Of a stretch of DNA of 64,000 bases, positions 43,094-52,894 are shown in pieces. The notes under the pieces are model-generated. The model was not told the DNA's origin. It was given only the letters and a program-made list of their open reading frames with translations, and made no database searches. The DNA comes from Paenibacillus aceris. GTDB lineage: Bacteria > Bacillota > Bacilli > Paenibacillales > NBRC-103111. Where the stretch lies: assembly GCF_017874035.1 (NCBI RefSeq), contig NZ_JAGGKV010000002.1:310001-374000 (forward strand), given 5' to 3'. Numbering within the stretch: the stretch's first letter is position 1; each line of letters opens with the position of its first letter. The translations under genes were made by a program, and so were the position numbers.

Positions 43094-43951
43094 ATGACTA
43101 ACAAAGCCAGTGTCGTGTTGATCAGCATGATGATATTATTAGCTGCTTGCAGCGAGAGCCAATCGGGCAAAGACCCTGTTTCTACCACCAGTGCGACACC
43201 GACAGCAGCTGCTACGGCAGCACCAAGCCCTACCCCATCGGCAGCACCTACGCAAGCTCCTGCACCTACTCCTACGCCTGAGCCGACAAAGCCAGCTCCG
43301 CAAGAGGTGAAAAAGGACTATCATATGAACAAAAATTATGATATTGTCCCGAATGACCCGAACGGAAACAAAAAAGTCGTTCTTTTAACCTTTGATGACG
43401 GACCTAAAGAACGCGAAATGAATCAATCCTTAATCGATATTCTAAAAAAACATAACGCGAAGGCGATTTTCTTTTTGAACGGCTATCGGATCAAACAAAA
43501 GCCTGAATTAGTCAAGCTCATTCATGATAGCGGCAACGTTATCGGCAATCATGCTTGGGACCATGACAATTTGAAAGACATGACCAACGCCAAAATTGAT
43601 CAGCAAGTCGATGATAACCAAAAAATTATCAAGGAATTAACCGGGCAAGCCCCGCAATTTTTCCGTCCGCCATTTGGTTCGGGCAATGACTATTTGAAAG
43701 CCAAAGTGAAAGACAATAAAATGCTCTATATGACTTGGTCAAATGGTTCATTAGATTGGGAAATGACTAACCAGAAAAATGACTCCGGCAAAGTCATCGA
43801 AAATGTACTGAAGCAGCTGCATAGCGGCAGCAATATTCTTATGCATGAGCTTCCATGGACGGTCAAAGCGCTAGACTCGCTGTTAACGCAGCTTGAGGAA
43901 AAAGGGTATACATTCGTCGATCCGAATGCAATCGAACTTGAAATGAGATAA
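43094..43951 (+). CDS. Polysaccharide deacetylase lipoprotein (NodB/CE4)
   Basis: 285 residues. Lipobox LLAAC (Cys about 19) after a hydrophobic signal. A Pro/Thr/Ala-rich linker (about 30-70) spans the wall. The NodB core has TFDDGPKER, a later HAWDHDNL (H-x3-H) and RPPFGSGN, all needed for metal-dependent N-deacetylation. Likely acts on peptidoglycan; substrate is inferred. One of few plus-strand genes. It ends in a bidirectional terminator shared with the CAP-domain gene. Confidence 0.88.
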   Translation: MTNKASVVLISMMILLAACSESQSGKDPVSTTSATPTAAATAAPSPTPSAAPTQAPAPTPTPEPTKPAPQEVKKDYHMNKNYDIVPNDPNGNKKVVLLTFDDGPKEREMNQSLIDILKKHNAKAIFFLNGYRIKQKPELVKLIHDSGNVIGNHAWDHDNLKDMTNAKIDQQVDDNQKIIKELTGQAPQFFRPPFGSGNDYLKAKVKDNKMLYMTWSNGSLDWEMTNQKNDSGKVIENVLKQLHSGSNILMHELPWTVKALDSLLTQLEEKGYTFVDPNAIELEMR

Positions 43952-43953
43952 CA

Positions 43954-44010
43954 AAAGAGCTTTGCAATCCCTACCGCATTAGGAGGGGCTTGCAAAGCTC
44001 TTATTTTTTA
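43954..44010. terminator. Bidirectional terminator between convergent genes
   Basis: AAGAGCTTTGCAA / TTGCAAAGCTCTT is a 13-bp stem with an inner loop. T-runs lie on both sides (ATTTTTTAG plus strand; TTTTGTT minus strand). It serves the plus-strand deacetylase and the minus-strand CAP-domain gene. Confidence 0.87.
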
Positions 44011-45666
44011 GTAGCTGATATTTACCGTTCTCGTACTATCCACATAAGTCACCTTCGCCCCAAGTGTCTCTGAAAGCAACCGGACCGGAATCATTGTTGT
44101 TTCGTTGATAAGTTTAGCCGCTGCGTCTGTCTGATGCTCTACGCCATTCAAGTTATATGCATTGCGGTTTGTATAAAACATGATCGTCTTATCTTTCTTC
44201 TTGTACACGGCAGCCTTCTGCTTATCATCCCACTCCACCGTTGCGCCAAGAGCCGCGGCAAGATCTCTGATATAGAGGTACGATGTCCCCTCTTGAATAT
44301 AAGGCTTCTGTTTCATGAGATAAGGGATGAGATCGAGAACATATTTATCCGCATCCAAGCCAAATGACACGAGATGATTTTGATTTAGTCCGAAATTGTT
44401 CATTTGCAGCGTGTAAGCAGCCGCATCTTCATGCAGTTTGAGCACACCTAAACCGGCACTTGGCTCTGTGCGGAACGACCATTCCTTCATATATGCCTTC
44501 GTGCTGCCATCCTCCATAGTCGCCGTTAGTTTCACTTTGGCTTTATAGGTCGTATCCAACTGCAGGGGCTTTGTGGGCATCAGAATAACTTCTGTATGAA
44601 GGTGATCATCATTCCCCGGCTCGCTCTTCAGTAAGCTGACAGATTTCCCGCTTTCATCCTCTAATTGCGCCTCATCCAATCTGACATTCTTCACGCCCGG
44701 CCCATTAACAGAAGCCATAATCGGATAGCCGACGGGATATTGCGCTTCAGGGTGATTACGAAGCGGATCCGGTGTCTCATGCCCGTCAAAAACAGTAGGC
44801 ACATAGATATCATTACTTCCCGGGGAGACAACGAGTTCCGGTGAATTTCCTTCAGAGAACCCGAATTCAATGACATGGTACGCGTCTTCTTTGTATATGC
44901 CGATTTCAGTCAGTTCAGGCACCATGAAAGGCGTTCGATGATACGGTGCATCAAACAAACTATCGATGGCCTCAACCAGGGACACTCGATTGTATGCAAC
45001 GTCCTCGGCGCTGCCTCCTGTGTATCCGATATATTGGGCTCGCTCTTTTAAAGATTTTCCGATATAGCCCGGCTGCGCAGGATCCTCATCGTGCAGGGAT
45101 ACGGAAGTATTAATCGGATCGATCTTATTTTGCGACAAATATTGCGCGTGTTTCTGGGCTGCTGTATTCAAAGCATCGCTGAACTTCACTTTTGTCAAAC
45201 CTAGTTTTGCCCGGTAATCATTGATCGCCTGCAGGCCTTCCTGCTGTTCTTTGCTTGTCTCTGTAGACAACGAAACAGCATCCTTTACAACGTTAAAGTT
45301 CCAAGCGATCTGAACGGGTTCATAGCCGCTGAAGCTAAACATTAAGCGAGCGGAATAAGTCCCAGGCGCCAAATCTGCTTGCGGGTGATACACATATTTA
45401 CCTGCAGCAGGCTCATAGCTGACGTTCACTTCCTGTTCATTTACATAAAAATGATAGTTTTCCGGGGCCATCCCTTCAATTACATCTAAATTCACCCCAA
45501 TGTCCGGGCGCACAAGTCCTACATTTCCTTGCGGGTATGTCAAGTAGCCGTAAGATAACGCGTACGACGGCTTTGCGGACCAAATCAAACTTGAAAGCAA
45601 AACAATAAGGATGGCAACTATTTTTACGGAAGCAGTCCATTTTCTTGGTGCAAGTATGACATTCAT
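44008..45666 (-). CDS. Secreted CAP-domain protein with copper amine oxidase N-like domain
   Basis: 552 residues from ATG at 45666 (GGGAGG 10 nt upstream). Signal peptide (about 15-37, ending KPSYA). Middle CAP/SCP domain (about 140-270: LQAINDYRAKLGL, ALNTAAQKHAQYL). Following Ig-like region. C-terminal copper-amine-oxidase-N-like domain (about 460-552, with YLYIRDLAAALGATVEWDDKQK and MIPVRLLSETLGAKV), common in Paenibacillus wall proteins. Role at the cell surface unknown. Confidence 0.85.
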   Translation of the reverse strand: MNVILAPRKWTASVKIVAILIVLLSSLIWSAKPSYALSYGYLTYPQGNVGLVRPDIGVNLDVIEGMAPENYHFYVNEQEVNVSYEPAAGKYVYHPQADLAPGTYSARLMFSFSGYEPVQIAWNFNVVKDAVSLSTETSKEQQEGLQAINDYRAKLGLTKVKFSDALNTAAQKHAQYLSQNKIDPINTSVSLHDEDPAQPGYIGKSLKERAQYIGYTGGSAEDVAYNRVSLVEAIDSLFDAPYHRTPFMVPELTEIGIYKEDAYHVIEFGFSEGNSPELVVSPGSNDIYVPTVFDGHETPDPLRNHPEAQYPVGYPIMASVNGPGVKNVRLDEAQLEDESGKSVSLLKSEPGNDDHLHTEVILMPTKPLQLDTTYKAKVKLTATMEDGSTKAYMKEWSFRTEPSAGLGVLKLHEDAAAYTLQMNNFGLNQNHLVSFGLDADKYVLDLIPYLMKQKPYIQEGTSYLYIRDLAAALGATVEWDDKQKAAVYKKKDKTIMFYTNRNAYNLNGVEHQTDAAAKLINETTMIPVRLLSETLGAKVTYVDSTRTVNISY

Positions 45667-45703
45667 TCCAATAAATCCTCCCATGACAAAATAAGCTAAA
45701 AAA

Positions 45704-45738
45704 ATAAAAAGAAGCTATGAATCTATCATAGCTTCTCT
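45704..45738 (-). terminator. Terminator after the small membrane protein gene
   Basis: On the minus strand AGAAGCTATGA-tagat-TCATAGCTTCT followed by TTTTTATTTTTT. Confidence 0.88.
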
Positions 45739-45774
45739 AAAAGATTTGTACAACTTTGCTCGAATATGGAAAAT

Positions 45775-45978
45775 TTATGAAGAGTACTTGATTCCCCACA
45801 CGGTCAAAGCTATGACAAGAATAACAAAAAGCCAAAGTAATGTGACATAAAAGATGCGGGTCCATTTTCCGCGTTCAGAGGGATGCACTACCTTTCGCGG
45901 CGGTAAATAGGTGTCATCTTCCTCCCTTTCGATTGGCTTTCGCTGTGAACGAGAAGGCAATTTCTCTCCTGCATTCAT
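45775..45978 (-). CDS. Small single-pass membrane protein, unknown
   Basis: 67 residues. A charged, basic N-terminal half (QRKPIEREEDDTYLPPRKVV) and one C-terminal helix (about 41-63, IFYVTLLWLFVILVIALTVWGI). The ATG overlaps the CPBP stop by 4 bp (ATGA), so the two are translationally coupled. Confidence 0.75.
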   Translation of the reverse strand: MNAGEKLPSRSQRKPIEREEDDTYLPPRKVVHPSERGKWTRIFYVTLLWLFVILVIALTVWGIKYSS

Positions 45979-46586
45979 GTGCTCTGTTCTTCCTCCTCCT
46001 TGCTGAACCGAAGTATACAGCCCATCACAAAATCAATAATAAAGTGAGCGATAATCGGTGTCCAAAGACTTCCTGTTTGTATATAAATCCAACCAAGGCC
46101 ATAGCTAATACTGAAAACCATCCCGGTCATGAGCCAGTGCTGTAAGTAACGGATATGAATCGCTGCGAACAAAATGCTAGTCCAATACGGTCCCCAAGCA
46201 TGCTGAATAGCTCCGCGAAACAACACTTCCTCGCATACGGCAACAATGAATGAAATGAGTGCAATATGCCAAACCGGACGGTTGGCAAAGATCATCTCAT
46301 TAATTCCGCCATCATCGGATACTTCTTTAGGCACCCATCTGGAGATCATCATATCAATCCCCAACACGGCTACAGCAAATAAACTGCCCCAAATCGGTAT
46401 TTTCCAACCGCCTTGAAACGTGAACATCGAAATAATCTTATGATTGCTCTGAAAAAAAATGATAATGATTCCGATAATAAGCGTAAGCAGTTGGGTTATG
46501 TAAAGATTGAGTAATAAAGTTCGGTCATTTAGATCATTCACATCGACTTTTCCGAAGCGGATATTCTTAAAATCGAATTTTTTCAT
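45975..46586 (-). CDS. CPBP family intramembrane metalloprotease
   Basis: 203 residues, about six helices. The EEVLFRG motif (conserved paired Glu) and later AAIHIRYL and IIAHFIIDF with His residues are the CPBP/Abi signature. Position relative to mecA resembles B. subtilis ypbD. Possible roles are prenyl-protein or bacteriocin self-immunity-type proteolysis; target unknown. Confidence 0.88.
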   Translation of the reverse strand: MKKFDFKNIRFGKVDVNDLNDRTLLLNLYITQLLTLIIGIIIIFFQSNHKIISMFTFQGGWKIPIWGSLFAVAVLGIDMMISRWVPKEVSDDGGINEMIFANRPVWHIALISFIVAVCEEVLFRGAIQHAWGPYWTSILFAAIHIRYLQHWLMTGMVFSISYGLGWIYIQTGSLWTPIIAHFIIDFVMGCILRFSKEEEEQST

Positions 46587-46675
46587 GGATGCAGCCTCTT
46601 TCCTCGCATATTCCCTTTTATACCTATTTCACCTATACTAAGTTAAAAGAAAAAGAGAGAATAAGGAGCTTGATT

Positions 46676-47596
46676 ATGGATAAGCGTCTTACCCGTACTG
46701 ATTATTTATTTGCCCTCATGTTTATCTTTATGCTTGTTTGTATACTCGGCGCCTTCTTCTATGGATTGAAAATCGGCCAGGAAAAATCGGATCAGAAATA
46801 CGAGAAAATATTGCATGCTGACAAGGCGGCCGTTCAAGAATTGGGCGCCTATGATCAGCAAGTTCTCGTTTCTTATTACCATACCATCTTTTTGCCCTTT
46901 AGGGAATTTCAGAATAAATGGTTTGAATTAATGAGTCAAATCGAGTCAGGCCATTCAACCGTCGACGCTTCAGCGGTGCTAAAAGAATTGTATAAGCTGG
47001 CCGATGAGAAATATGGCGACTTACAAAGCAAAAACATGCCGGCATCCTCACCGCTCCTTGTGCAATCACATCAGGGATATCTGAAAAGTTTAAAGCTTTT
47101 TGCGGATACGCTAAAAAGTTATCAAGGCAAAGCCAATGGCCTTAGCGCTCCTCAACTGCTTGATTCTATCCAGAAGGATGCGTACATCATCGAAGCGAAG
47201 ACCCAAGCCCTTACCGCTCAAAAAAACTACTTCGATTCCATCGTTGCTTGGAACGGAACGATCGATCCTGACATTGAGAATTTCGATCCCAATAACAATG
47301 CCAATCTGGATCAATGGCGCGCAATGAACTTAAATGTCAAAAATCTTTACATAACGGCGAAGCTTCTGAAGAACAAATCATTCGCTCCTTTTTACCCGCA
47401 GGATCTGACGATCCGAATTGATGAGTTTATCGCTTCCGGGCAAGCCAAGAAGCTGAATGTCAATGATGTGAATCAAACCATGGACCTTTTGCTTAGTACG
47501 AACGCTGTTCGATCTGGCGATTTTGTAAAAGGTAAAGCCAAATGGTATGCCAATGAGCAGCTCCCGCAGCTTCCCTTTTTCTCAGATGTTAATTGA
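46676..47596 (+). CDS. Hypothetical membrane-anchored protein
   Basis: 306 residues from ATG at 46676, AAGGAG 8 nt upstream. The frame is open 29 codons further but without a site. One N-terminal helix (about 9-31, FALMFIFMLVCILGAFFYGLK), then a helical extracellular part with no Cys. No family recognised. It has its own terminator. Confidence 0.8.
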   Translation: MDKRLTRTDYLFALMFIFMLVCILGAFFYGLKIGQEKSDQKYEKILHADKAAVQELGAYDQQVLVSYYHTIFLPFREFQNKWFELMSQIESGHSTVDASAVLKELYKLADEKYGDLQSKNMPASSPLLVQSHQGYLKSLKLFADTLKSYQGKANGLSAPQLLDSIQKDAYIIEAKTQALTAQKNYFDSIVAWNGTIDPDIENFDPNNNANLDQWRAMNLNVKNLYITAKLLKNKSFAPFYPQDLTIRIDEFIASGQAKKLNVNDVNQTMDLLLSTNAVRSGDFVKGKAKWYANEQLPQLPFFSDVN

Positions 47597-47618
47597 ATCA
47601 ACGATATGAATAGGCAAA

Positions 47619-47656
47619 GGAGTTAAGCGGCCGCAAGGTGCTTAACTCCTTTTTTG
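47619..47656 (+). terminator. Terminator of the 306-residue gene
   Basis: GGAGTTAAGC-ggccgcaagg-tGCTTAACTCC followed by TTTTTT. Confidence 0.88.
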
Positions 47657-47669
47657 TGCCGGAATACAC

Positions 47670-47993
47670 TTAGTCGTATTGAAAACCGCGCAGCATCGCT
47701 ACCGCGGCCATGCCGCCATCTACATTAATAACCCGCTCTATGCCGTTCTCTTGCAAATACTCGGCAACCCGGTAGCTGCGCACACCATGTGCGCATACGA
47801 GATAAATATCCTGATCCTCCGGCAGTTCGCCTAAACGATGAGGGATTTGCCCCATTGGGATAAGCGTTGCTTCCTCCAAATGATAATATTCCCATTCATG
47901 AGGTTCCCTTACATCAATTATCACGCTATCCTTCAAAGCTTGCTGATCCAAAGCTTCTACAAATTTTTGCGGATGAATACTAGATATGTCCAC
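47670..47993 (-). CDS. Rhodanese-domain protein
   Basis: 107 residues from GTG at 47993 with AAGGGG 9 nt upstream; an upstream ATG has no site. Single rhodanese domain with IDVREPHEWEYYHL and the catalytic Cys in LVCAHGVRSYRVA. Handles sulfane sulfur; donor and acceptor unknown. Lies alone on the minus strand beside the serA leader. Confidence 0.85.
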   Translation of the reverse strand: MDISSIHPQKFVEALDQQALKDSVIIDVREPHEWEYYHLEEATLIPMGQIPHRLGELPEDQDIYLVCAHGVRSYRVAEYLQENGIERVINVDGGMAAVAMLRGFQYD

Positions 47994-48187
47994 TATGGCA
48001 ATCCCCTTCCTCGCCTGCTTCTCATGCAATTTCTATTTATTCAGTACATTAGCGAAAAACAGGGCAAAATACAAGCAAAAATACCATTGCTTTATAAGCA
48101 TCCTTGCTTTAAAATAAACAAAAATGCTTTGCAGTCTCTAAGAAATATGGCTTACATGTAAAATTGATTAAAATGATTCGACATGTA

Positions 48188-48216
48188 TTGACACGACTTC
48201 AAACGCATGGTAATCT
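48188..48216 (+). promoter_or_regulatory. Sigma-A promoter of the serA leader
   Basis: TTGACA, exactly 17 bp, TAATCT on the plus strand. It precedes the T-box RNA start by a few bp. Confidence 0.75.
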
Positions 48217-48222
48217 AATGAA

Positions 48223-48519
48223 AATTCTATCACAGTAAAGCGTTGACGGAGCCAAGCAAGTAAAGTAGTTTTCAGAGAGCCGATGGTTGGTGGGAATCGG
48301 TAACGAACATTTTGCGGAGCACTCCAGAGTTATTGCATTGAATATTAGTAGATGCAGTCGGAACAGGAACACGTTACAGTTCCAGGTCGCAAGACCGATT
48401 GAGGCTTCCCATGCGAATGGGCAGCGAACTAGGGTGGTACCACGAAAGCAATCTCTCGTCCCTTTGGATATAGACATCCGTGTCTGTTCCGGAGGGTTGG
48501 GAGTTTTTTTTATGTTCAT
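48223..48519 (+). promoter_or_regulatory. T-box riboswitch controlling serA
   Basis: The Stem I apex GAGAGCCGATGGTTGGTGGGAATCGG folds back on itself in the usual pattern. The T-box core is AGGGTGGTACCACG (48431-48444) pairing with CGTCCCT. The terminator (48453-48511) is CTCTCGTCCC...GGGTTGGGAG with TTTTTTT. The specifier candidate is AGC (48318-48320, serine), followed by A and a CTCC half-stem. It fits serA, but I assign the specifier by eye. Uncharged tRNA would favour read-through. Confidence 0.92.
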
Positions 48520-48539
48520 ATTCTAAGGAGGTTCGAATG

Positions 48540-50120
48540 ATGTACAAAGTTCTAGTATCCGATCCAATTAGTGACATGGGAATTCAAATGCTTTATGATG
48601 CAGCTGATGTTGAAGTGGTTAAACAAACTGGTCTATCCGAAGATGAGCTTGTTTCCATCATAGGTGATTATGACGCGCTCCTAGTTCGCAGCCAGACAAA
48701 AGTAACAGAGAAAATCATGAACGCGGCATCCAAGCTTAAAGTAATCGGCCGCGCAGGCGTAGGCGTCGACAATATTGATCTGGAAGCAGCGACGAAACGC
48801 GGAATTATCGTGATCAATGCACCAGACGGCAATACGATCGCAACTTGCGAGCTTACATTTGCCATGATGATGTCCACAGCTCGTATGATCCCTCAAGCCT
48901 ATAAGAAAACTGTCGGCGGCGAGTGGGACCGTAAATTCATCGGTGTTGAGCTTCGTTACAAAACACTAGGTATTCTCGGTATGGGACGTATCGGCAGCGA
49001 AGTAGCTAAACGTGCGAAAGTATTCGGCATGGAAGTTATCGGCTATGACCCGTTCTTGACAGAAGAGCGTGCTGAGAAGCTTGGAGTTAAGCTTGGAACG
49101 GTGAATGAAATCGTAGCGAAAGCTGACTTTATCACAGTTCACACGCCACTTACACCTGAAACGCGTCACTTGATCTCCAAACCGCAATTCGATATTATGA
49201 AACCCGGCATGCGTCTGATCAACTGCGCTCGCGGCGGTATCATTGACGAAATGGCAATGGTTGAAGCGATCGATCAAGGTATCGTAGCCGGCGCTGCTTT
49301 CGACGTATTCGAGGTTGAGCCTCCACAAAACGATCACCCGTTCTTAAACAATCCGAAAGTAATCGTAACACCTCACCTTGGTGCTTCCACGATTGAAGCG
49401 CAAGAAAACGTAGCGATTGACGTTTCTGAAGAAGTCCTTCATATTCTGCGCAATGAGCCGTTCAAAAATGCTGTCAATTTGCCGCCTGTACCAGCCAATG
49501 TGTTGAACAAACTTCAACCATACTTCGGTCTTGGCGAAAAGATCGGTTCCATTCTTGGCCAAATCGCGCAAGGCGCTGTGTATGAAATTGTCGTCAATTA
49601 TGCGGGCGATCTGATCGATGTAGATACAAGCCAATTGACTCGTTATATTGTAAAAGGTGTTTTCGAGAATCAACTGGAAAGCATCAATATCGTTAACGCC
49701 ATGCACTTGGCTAAATCGCGCGATGTGAACATCGTTGTTCAAACATCAAATACTTCAAGCTCCTTTACAAACCTTGTGACGGTTACCGTGAAAACAAAAC
49801 AAGAAGAAAAAACACTTGCTGGAACTTTACTCTCCGGTTACGGCGAACGTATCGTTCGAATCGACCAATATCCGGTTGACTTCTCCGCTGAAGGAAACCT
49901 GCTGCTTATCTCCCATAACGACAAACCAGGTATCATCGGTCGCGTCGGAACGCTTCTGGGAAGCAACAACGTAAACATTGCAACGATGCAAGTAGGCCGT
50001 AAAGTGATCGGCGGATCCGCCATCATGGTTCTGACGATCGACAAACCAGCACCTGCTGAAGTGTTGACGGAACTGGCGACACAAGACGAAATCGTGAATG
50101 TTCGCGCACTTACAGTCTAA
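48540..50120 (+). CDS. serA: D-3-phosphoglycerate dehydrogenase
   Basis: 526 residues from ATG at 48540, AGGAGG 8 nt upstream; an ATG one codon earlier is possible. First step of serine synthesis. Rossmann motif LGMGRIGSEVAKRAK, substrate motif GRAGVGVDNIDLEAATKRG, catalytic NCARGGIIDE and HLGAST. An intervening domain (about 310-450) is followed by a C-terminal ACT domain (LLISHNDKPGIIGRVGTLLG). Regulated by the T-box upstream. Terminator at 50189-50229. Confidence 0.97.
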   Translation: MYKVLVSDPISDMGIQMLYDAADVEVVKQTGLSEDELVSIIGDYDALLVRSQTKVTEKIMNAASKLKVIGRAGVGVDNIDLEAATKRGIIVINAPDGNTIATCELTFAMMMSTARMIPQAYKKTVGGEWDRKFIGVELRYKTLGILGMGRIGSEVAKRAKVFGMEVIGYDPFLTEERAEKLGVKLGTVNEIVAKADFITVHTPLTPETRHLISKPQFDIMKPGMRLINCARGGIIDEMAMVEAIDQGIVAGAAFDVFEVEPPQNDHPFLNNPKVIVTPHLGASTIEAQENVAIDVSEEVLHILRNEPFKNAVNLPPVPANVLNKLQPYFGLGEKIGSILGQIAQGAVYEIVVNYAGDLIDVDTSQLTRYIVKGVFENQLESINIVNAMHLAKSRDVNIVVQTSNTSSSFTNLVTVTVKTKQEEKTLAGTLLSGYGERIVRIDQYPVDFSAEGNLLLISHNDKPGIIGRVGTLLGSNNVNIATMQVGRKVIGGSAIMVLTIDKPAPAEVLTELATQDEIVNVRALTV

Positions 50121-50188
50121 TTCGTTCTTATAAAGGTACAAAGTGTTTCACGAACAACAAGATTTTGTCTGAATATTCTACAAAATGA

Positions 50189-50229
50189 AAGGCGTTTGCT
50201 GTGAGATTTCACAGCAAACGCCTCTTTTG
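50189..50229. terminator. Terminator after serA, possibly bidirectional
   Basis: GGCGTTTGCTGTGA-gatt-TCACAGCAAACGCC followed by TCTTTTG on the plus strand. On the minus strand TTTCATTTT follows, so it may also serve resE. Confidence 0.9.
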
Positions 50230-50245
50230 TGTCGAATTTGTGACA

Positions 50246-52141
50246 TTACATGGGTTCACAAGGCAGCAGCAATGTGAATGTCGTGCCTTGCCCCAACGTG
50301 CTTTGAGCAGTAACCAAGCCATAATGTGCTTCTACGATGTTTCTTACGATCGCGAGCCCCAGTCCTGTGCCTCCCGATGAACCTCGCGTTCGGGCTTTAT
50401 CCGCTTTGTAGAATCGTTCAAAGATGAACGGCAGGTCGTCGGCAGGTATCCCCTGCCCCTCGTCGGAGACCTCAATCCTGATTGCCGGCTTATTCTTGTA
50501 CGTAGCCGGCTCTGCCTTCATGGCAATACGGGCCCCAGTGGCCGTATGCCGGAAAGCGTTGTCGAGCAGGTTCGTCAGCACCTGCTCCAGCCGATCCTCA
50601 TCCCCTCGTCCGAGGATGAGGGGTTTATCCGGCAGCGTCACGCTCAGCGCGATGCCGCGCTCTTTGGCCAGCACCGAAAATTTGCGGTGCATGCGTCTTA
50701 TCAGGGAGTCGACTTCGACCTCCCTGTACACCAGCTCGAGATGGCCGGCTTCCATCCGGGCCAGATCGAGCAGGTCTCGGACGAGGCGCCCCATGCGGAG
50801 CGACTCGTCGTGGATGACCTGCACAAGCTCCACGCGCTCCTCCGGCGTGGAGGGAATGTCATCCAGCAGGGCTTCACTGTAGCCCTGCAGCATCGAAATC
50901 GGCGTACGGAGCTCATGCGACACGTTCGCCACGAAGTCTTTGCGCAGCTTGTCGAGGAGCTCCTCCTCCGTTACATTACGGAGCACCGCTACGGCGCCGC
51001 GCACTTCCTCGCTTTGCTCGCTCATGTATAACGGCGTCATAGCAACTGACCATACCCCGTTTTGCACATGCAGCTTGGTAGCGGCTTCTGTGGATTCTTC
51101 TACGACCGCTTCAAAAAGCGGAATCAGCGGCACTGGAATCGGAATCAAAAACGGATTGCTATAGCTCGTTAATCCCCAATCACCGAGCGCTGTATCCGGT
51201 TTACGGAAGCGTTTGGTCTCCTCATCATCTTCTGACCATTCAATCTCGCTCCACTCCTGCACAATTTTCTCCCCTTGCGGATTGGTCAGCATAACAGAGC
51301 CGTTCGCATCCAAGGTGATAACCGCATCGGTCATACTGTGCAAAATACTGGATAAATGTTCTTTCTCTTGGGAAAGTGCCCGGATGCTTTCCTGCATTTT
51401 CTCCCCCATATGGTTAAACGTCTTGGCCAATTCCCCAATTTCATCTTTAGATACAATGGGTACCCTAGTTCCGTACTCACCCATCGTGATGAAATCCGCC
51501 GCTTTTTTCAGCTGCTGCAGCGGCCGCGTAATCCGCGAGAACAAGAACAGGGCGAAAGAGGTAGTCATCAAAAAACCTACAATAGAGACATAAATAAACA
51601 ATTTGAGCATGTAGGACTGCGTCGCCTCAAGCGATTGCAAAGATTGGTAAATAACAGTCGATCCAACAATATTCCCCTGCAGGTTTTTCAAAGGCACAGC
51701 AACAACAAGATACTCTTCCCCTGCCTTTAGACCGCCTATTTTGGACTTATTAATCGGCTTGCTGATGCTTTCGCCTGCAAATACCCGTTGAAGCTCGGCA
51801 TTCGAAAATAAGTCGGTGACATGGAAAATGTTTAATGAGCTTCCTTGTGTAGATGGCATGACCATTTCATTCAGATCCTTGGAAATGACCAGCATTTTGG
51901 CATCCTGGAAGCCTAATAGCTCATTGCTCAATTGATAAAACTGTTCATTGTACATATGGTGAGAAGCTTCATCTGAAAAGTTCCGAGCCAGCTTCTCTAT
52001 GTTAGCGGTTTGATCCTTCGCTTGCGAGAAATAATTCTCCATATAATTGACAAGAAAAAGACCTAGTATGAGCAGAACAACCCCAACTAGGCCAATAATA
52101 GTCAACCAAAGCTTACCTACGATGCTTCTGAGTATAAACAC
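50246..52141 (-). CDS. resE: Sensor histidine kinase ResE
   Basis: 631 residues with GTG start, 1 bp after resD. Two N-terminal helices around an extracellular sensor region, HAMP (about 195-245), PAS-like region, HisKA with FVANVSHELRTPISM and ATPase with N box LLDNAFRHTA, DEGQGIPADDL and GTGLGLAIV. In B. subtilis ResE phosphorylates ResD under oxygen limitation. About 50,540-51,000, the HisKA to N-box region, is clearly GC-richer than the rest. Confidence 0.94.
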   Translation of the reverse strand: MFILRSIVGKLWLTIIGLVGVVLLILGLFLVNYMENYFSQAKDQTANIEKLARNFSDEASHHMYNEQFYQLSNELLGFQDAKMLVISKDLNEMVMPSTQGSSLNIFHVTDLFSNAELQRVFAGESISKPINKSKIGGLKAGEEYLVVAVPLKNLQGNIVGSTVIYQSLQSLEATQSYMLKLFIYVSIVGFLMTTSFALFLFSRITRPLQQLKKAADFITMGEYGTRVPIVSKDEIGELAKTFNHMGEKMQESIRALSQEKEHLSSILHSMTDAVITLDANGSVMLTNPQGEKIVQEWSEIEWSEDDEETKRFRKPDTALGDWGLTSYSNPFLIPIPVPLIPLFEAVVEESTEAATKLHVQNGVWSVAMTPLYMSEQSEEVRGAVAVLRNVTEEELLDKLRKDFVANVSHELRTPISMLQGYSEALLDDIPSTPEERVELVQVIHDESLRMGRLVRDLLDLARMEAGHLELVYREVEVDSLIRRMHRKFSVLAKERGIALSVTLPDKPLILGRGDEDRLEQVLTNLLDNAFRHTATGARIAMKAEPATYKNKPAIRIEVSDEGQGIPADDLPFIFERFYKADKARTRGSSGGTGLGLAIVRNIVEAHYGLVTAQSTLGQGTTFTLLLPCEPM

Positions 52142-52142
52142 G

Positions 52143-52856
52143 TTATTTAGGCACCTCTAGCTTATAGCCTACACCCCATACCGTCGTAATCATCGCTGCA
52201 GCATCCGGGGAGACTTTATTTAATTTTTCACGGAGTCTTTTGACATGCGTATCCACGGTCCGTAAGTCTCCAAAAAATTCATAATTCCAAACATCCTTCA
52301 AAAGCTCCTCACGTGAGAAAACTTTATCGGGTGATACAGCCAGGTAATGCAGCAATTCGTATTCCTTAGGAGTCAACGCTACTTCTTGACCGCCTGCCGT
52401 TACCCGATGGGCATCGTGTTCAATAATCAAATTAGGGAACACAATATTGTTGCTAGAGCTTGCATCTTTGGACAAATACGCAGTTGCTGAAGAACGGCGC
52501 AGAATCGCTTTCACCCTGTAAATGACCTCGCGAGGAGAGAATGGCTTCACGACATAGTCATCTGCCCCAACTTCAAACCCGCTAACGCGGTTCGTCTCCT
52601 CTCCTTTGGCCGTTAGCATGATGACCGGCGTAGACTTCACCTGACGTAGGCGCGCGCACACTTCAATTCCGTCAATTCCCGGAAGCATAACATCGAGCAG
52701 CACTAAGTCATAGTCCGTCTCCGTCGCCATGCGCAGTGCATTCTCACCATCTTCTGCCTCTTCAATGATATAGCCCTCTTTTTCCAAATACATGCGGAGC
52801 AATCGGCGAATCCTTTCTTCATCATCAACAACGAGTATGCTAGCTTTCATTTCCAT
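52143..52856 (-). CDS. resD: OmpR-family response regulator ResD
   Basis: 237 residues. Receiver ILVVDDEERIRRLL with LLDVMLPGIDG (phospho-Asp) and Lys in MLTAKGEE; then a winged-helix domain (LTPKEYELLHYLA, TVWGVGYKLEV). Regulates respiration and nitrate/heme genes with ResE in B. subtilis. Confidence 0.95.
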   Translation of the reverse strand: MEMKASILVVDDEERIRRLLRMYLEKEGYIIEEAEDGENALRMATETDYDLVLLDVMLPGIDGIEVCARLRQVKSTPVIMLTAKGEETNRVSGFEVGADDYVVKPFSPREVIYRVKAILRRSSATAYLSKDASSSNNIVFPNLIIEHDAHRVTAGGQEVALTPKEYELLHYLAVSPDKVFSREELLKDVWNYEFFGDLRTVDTHVKRLREKLNKVSPDAAAMITTVWGVGYKLEVPK

Positions 52857-52894
52857 GGAGCTTCACATCCTTATCTGAATTAAGTTCAATTGAT

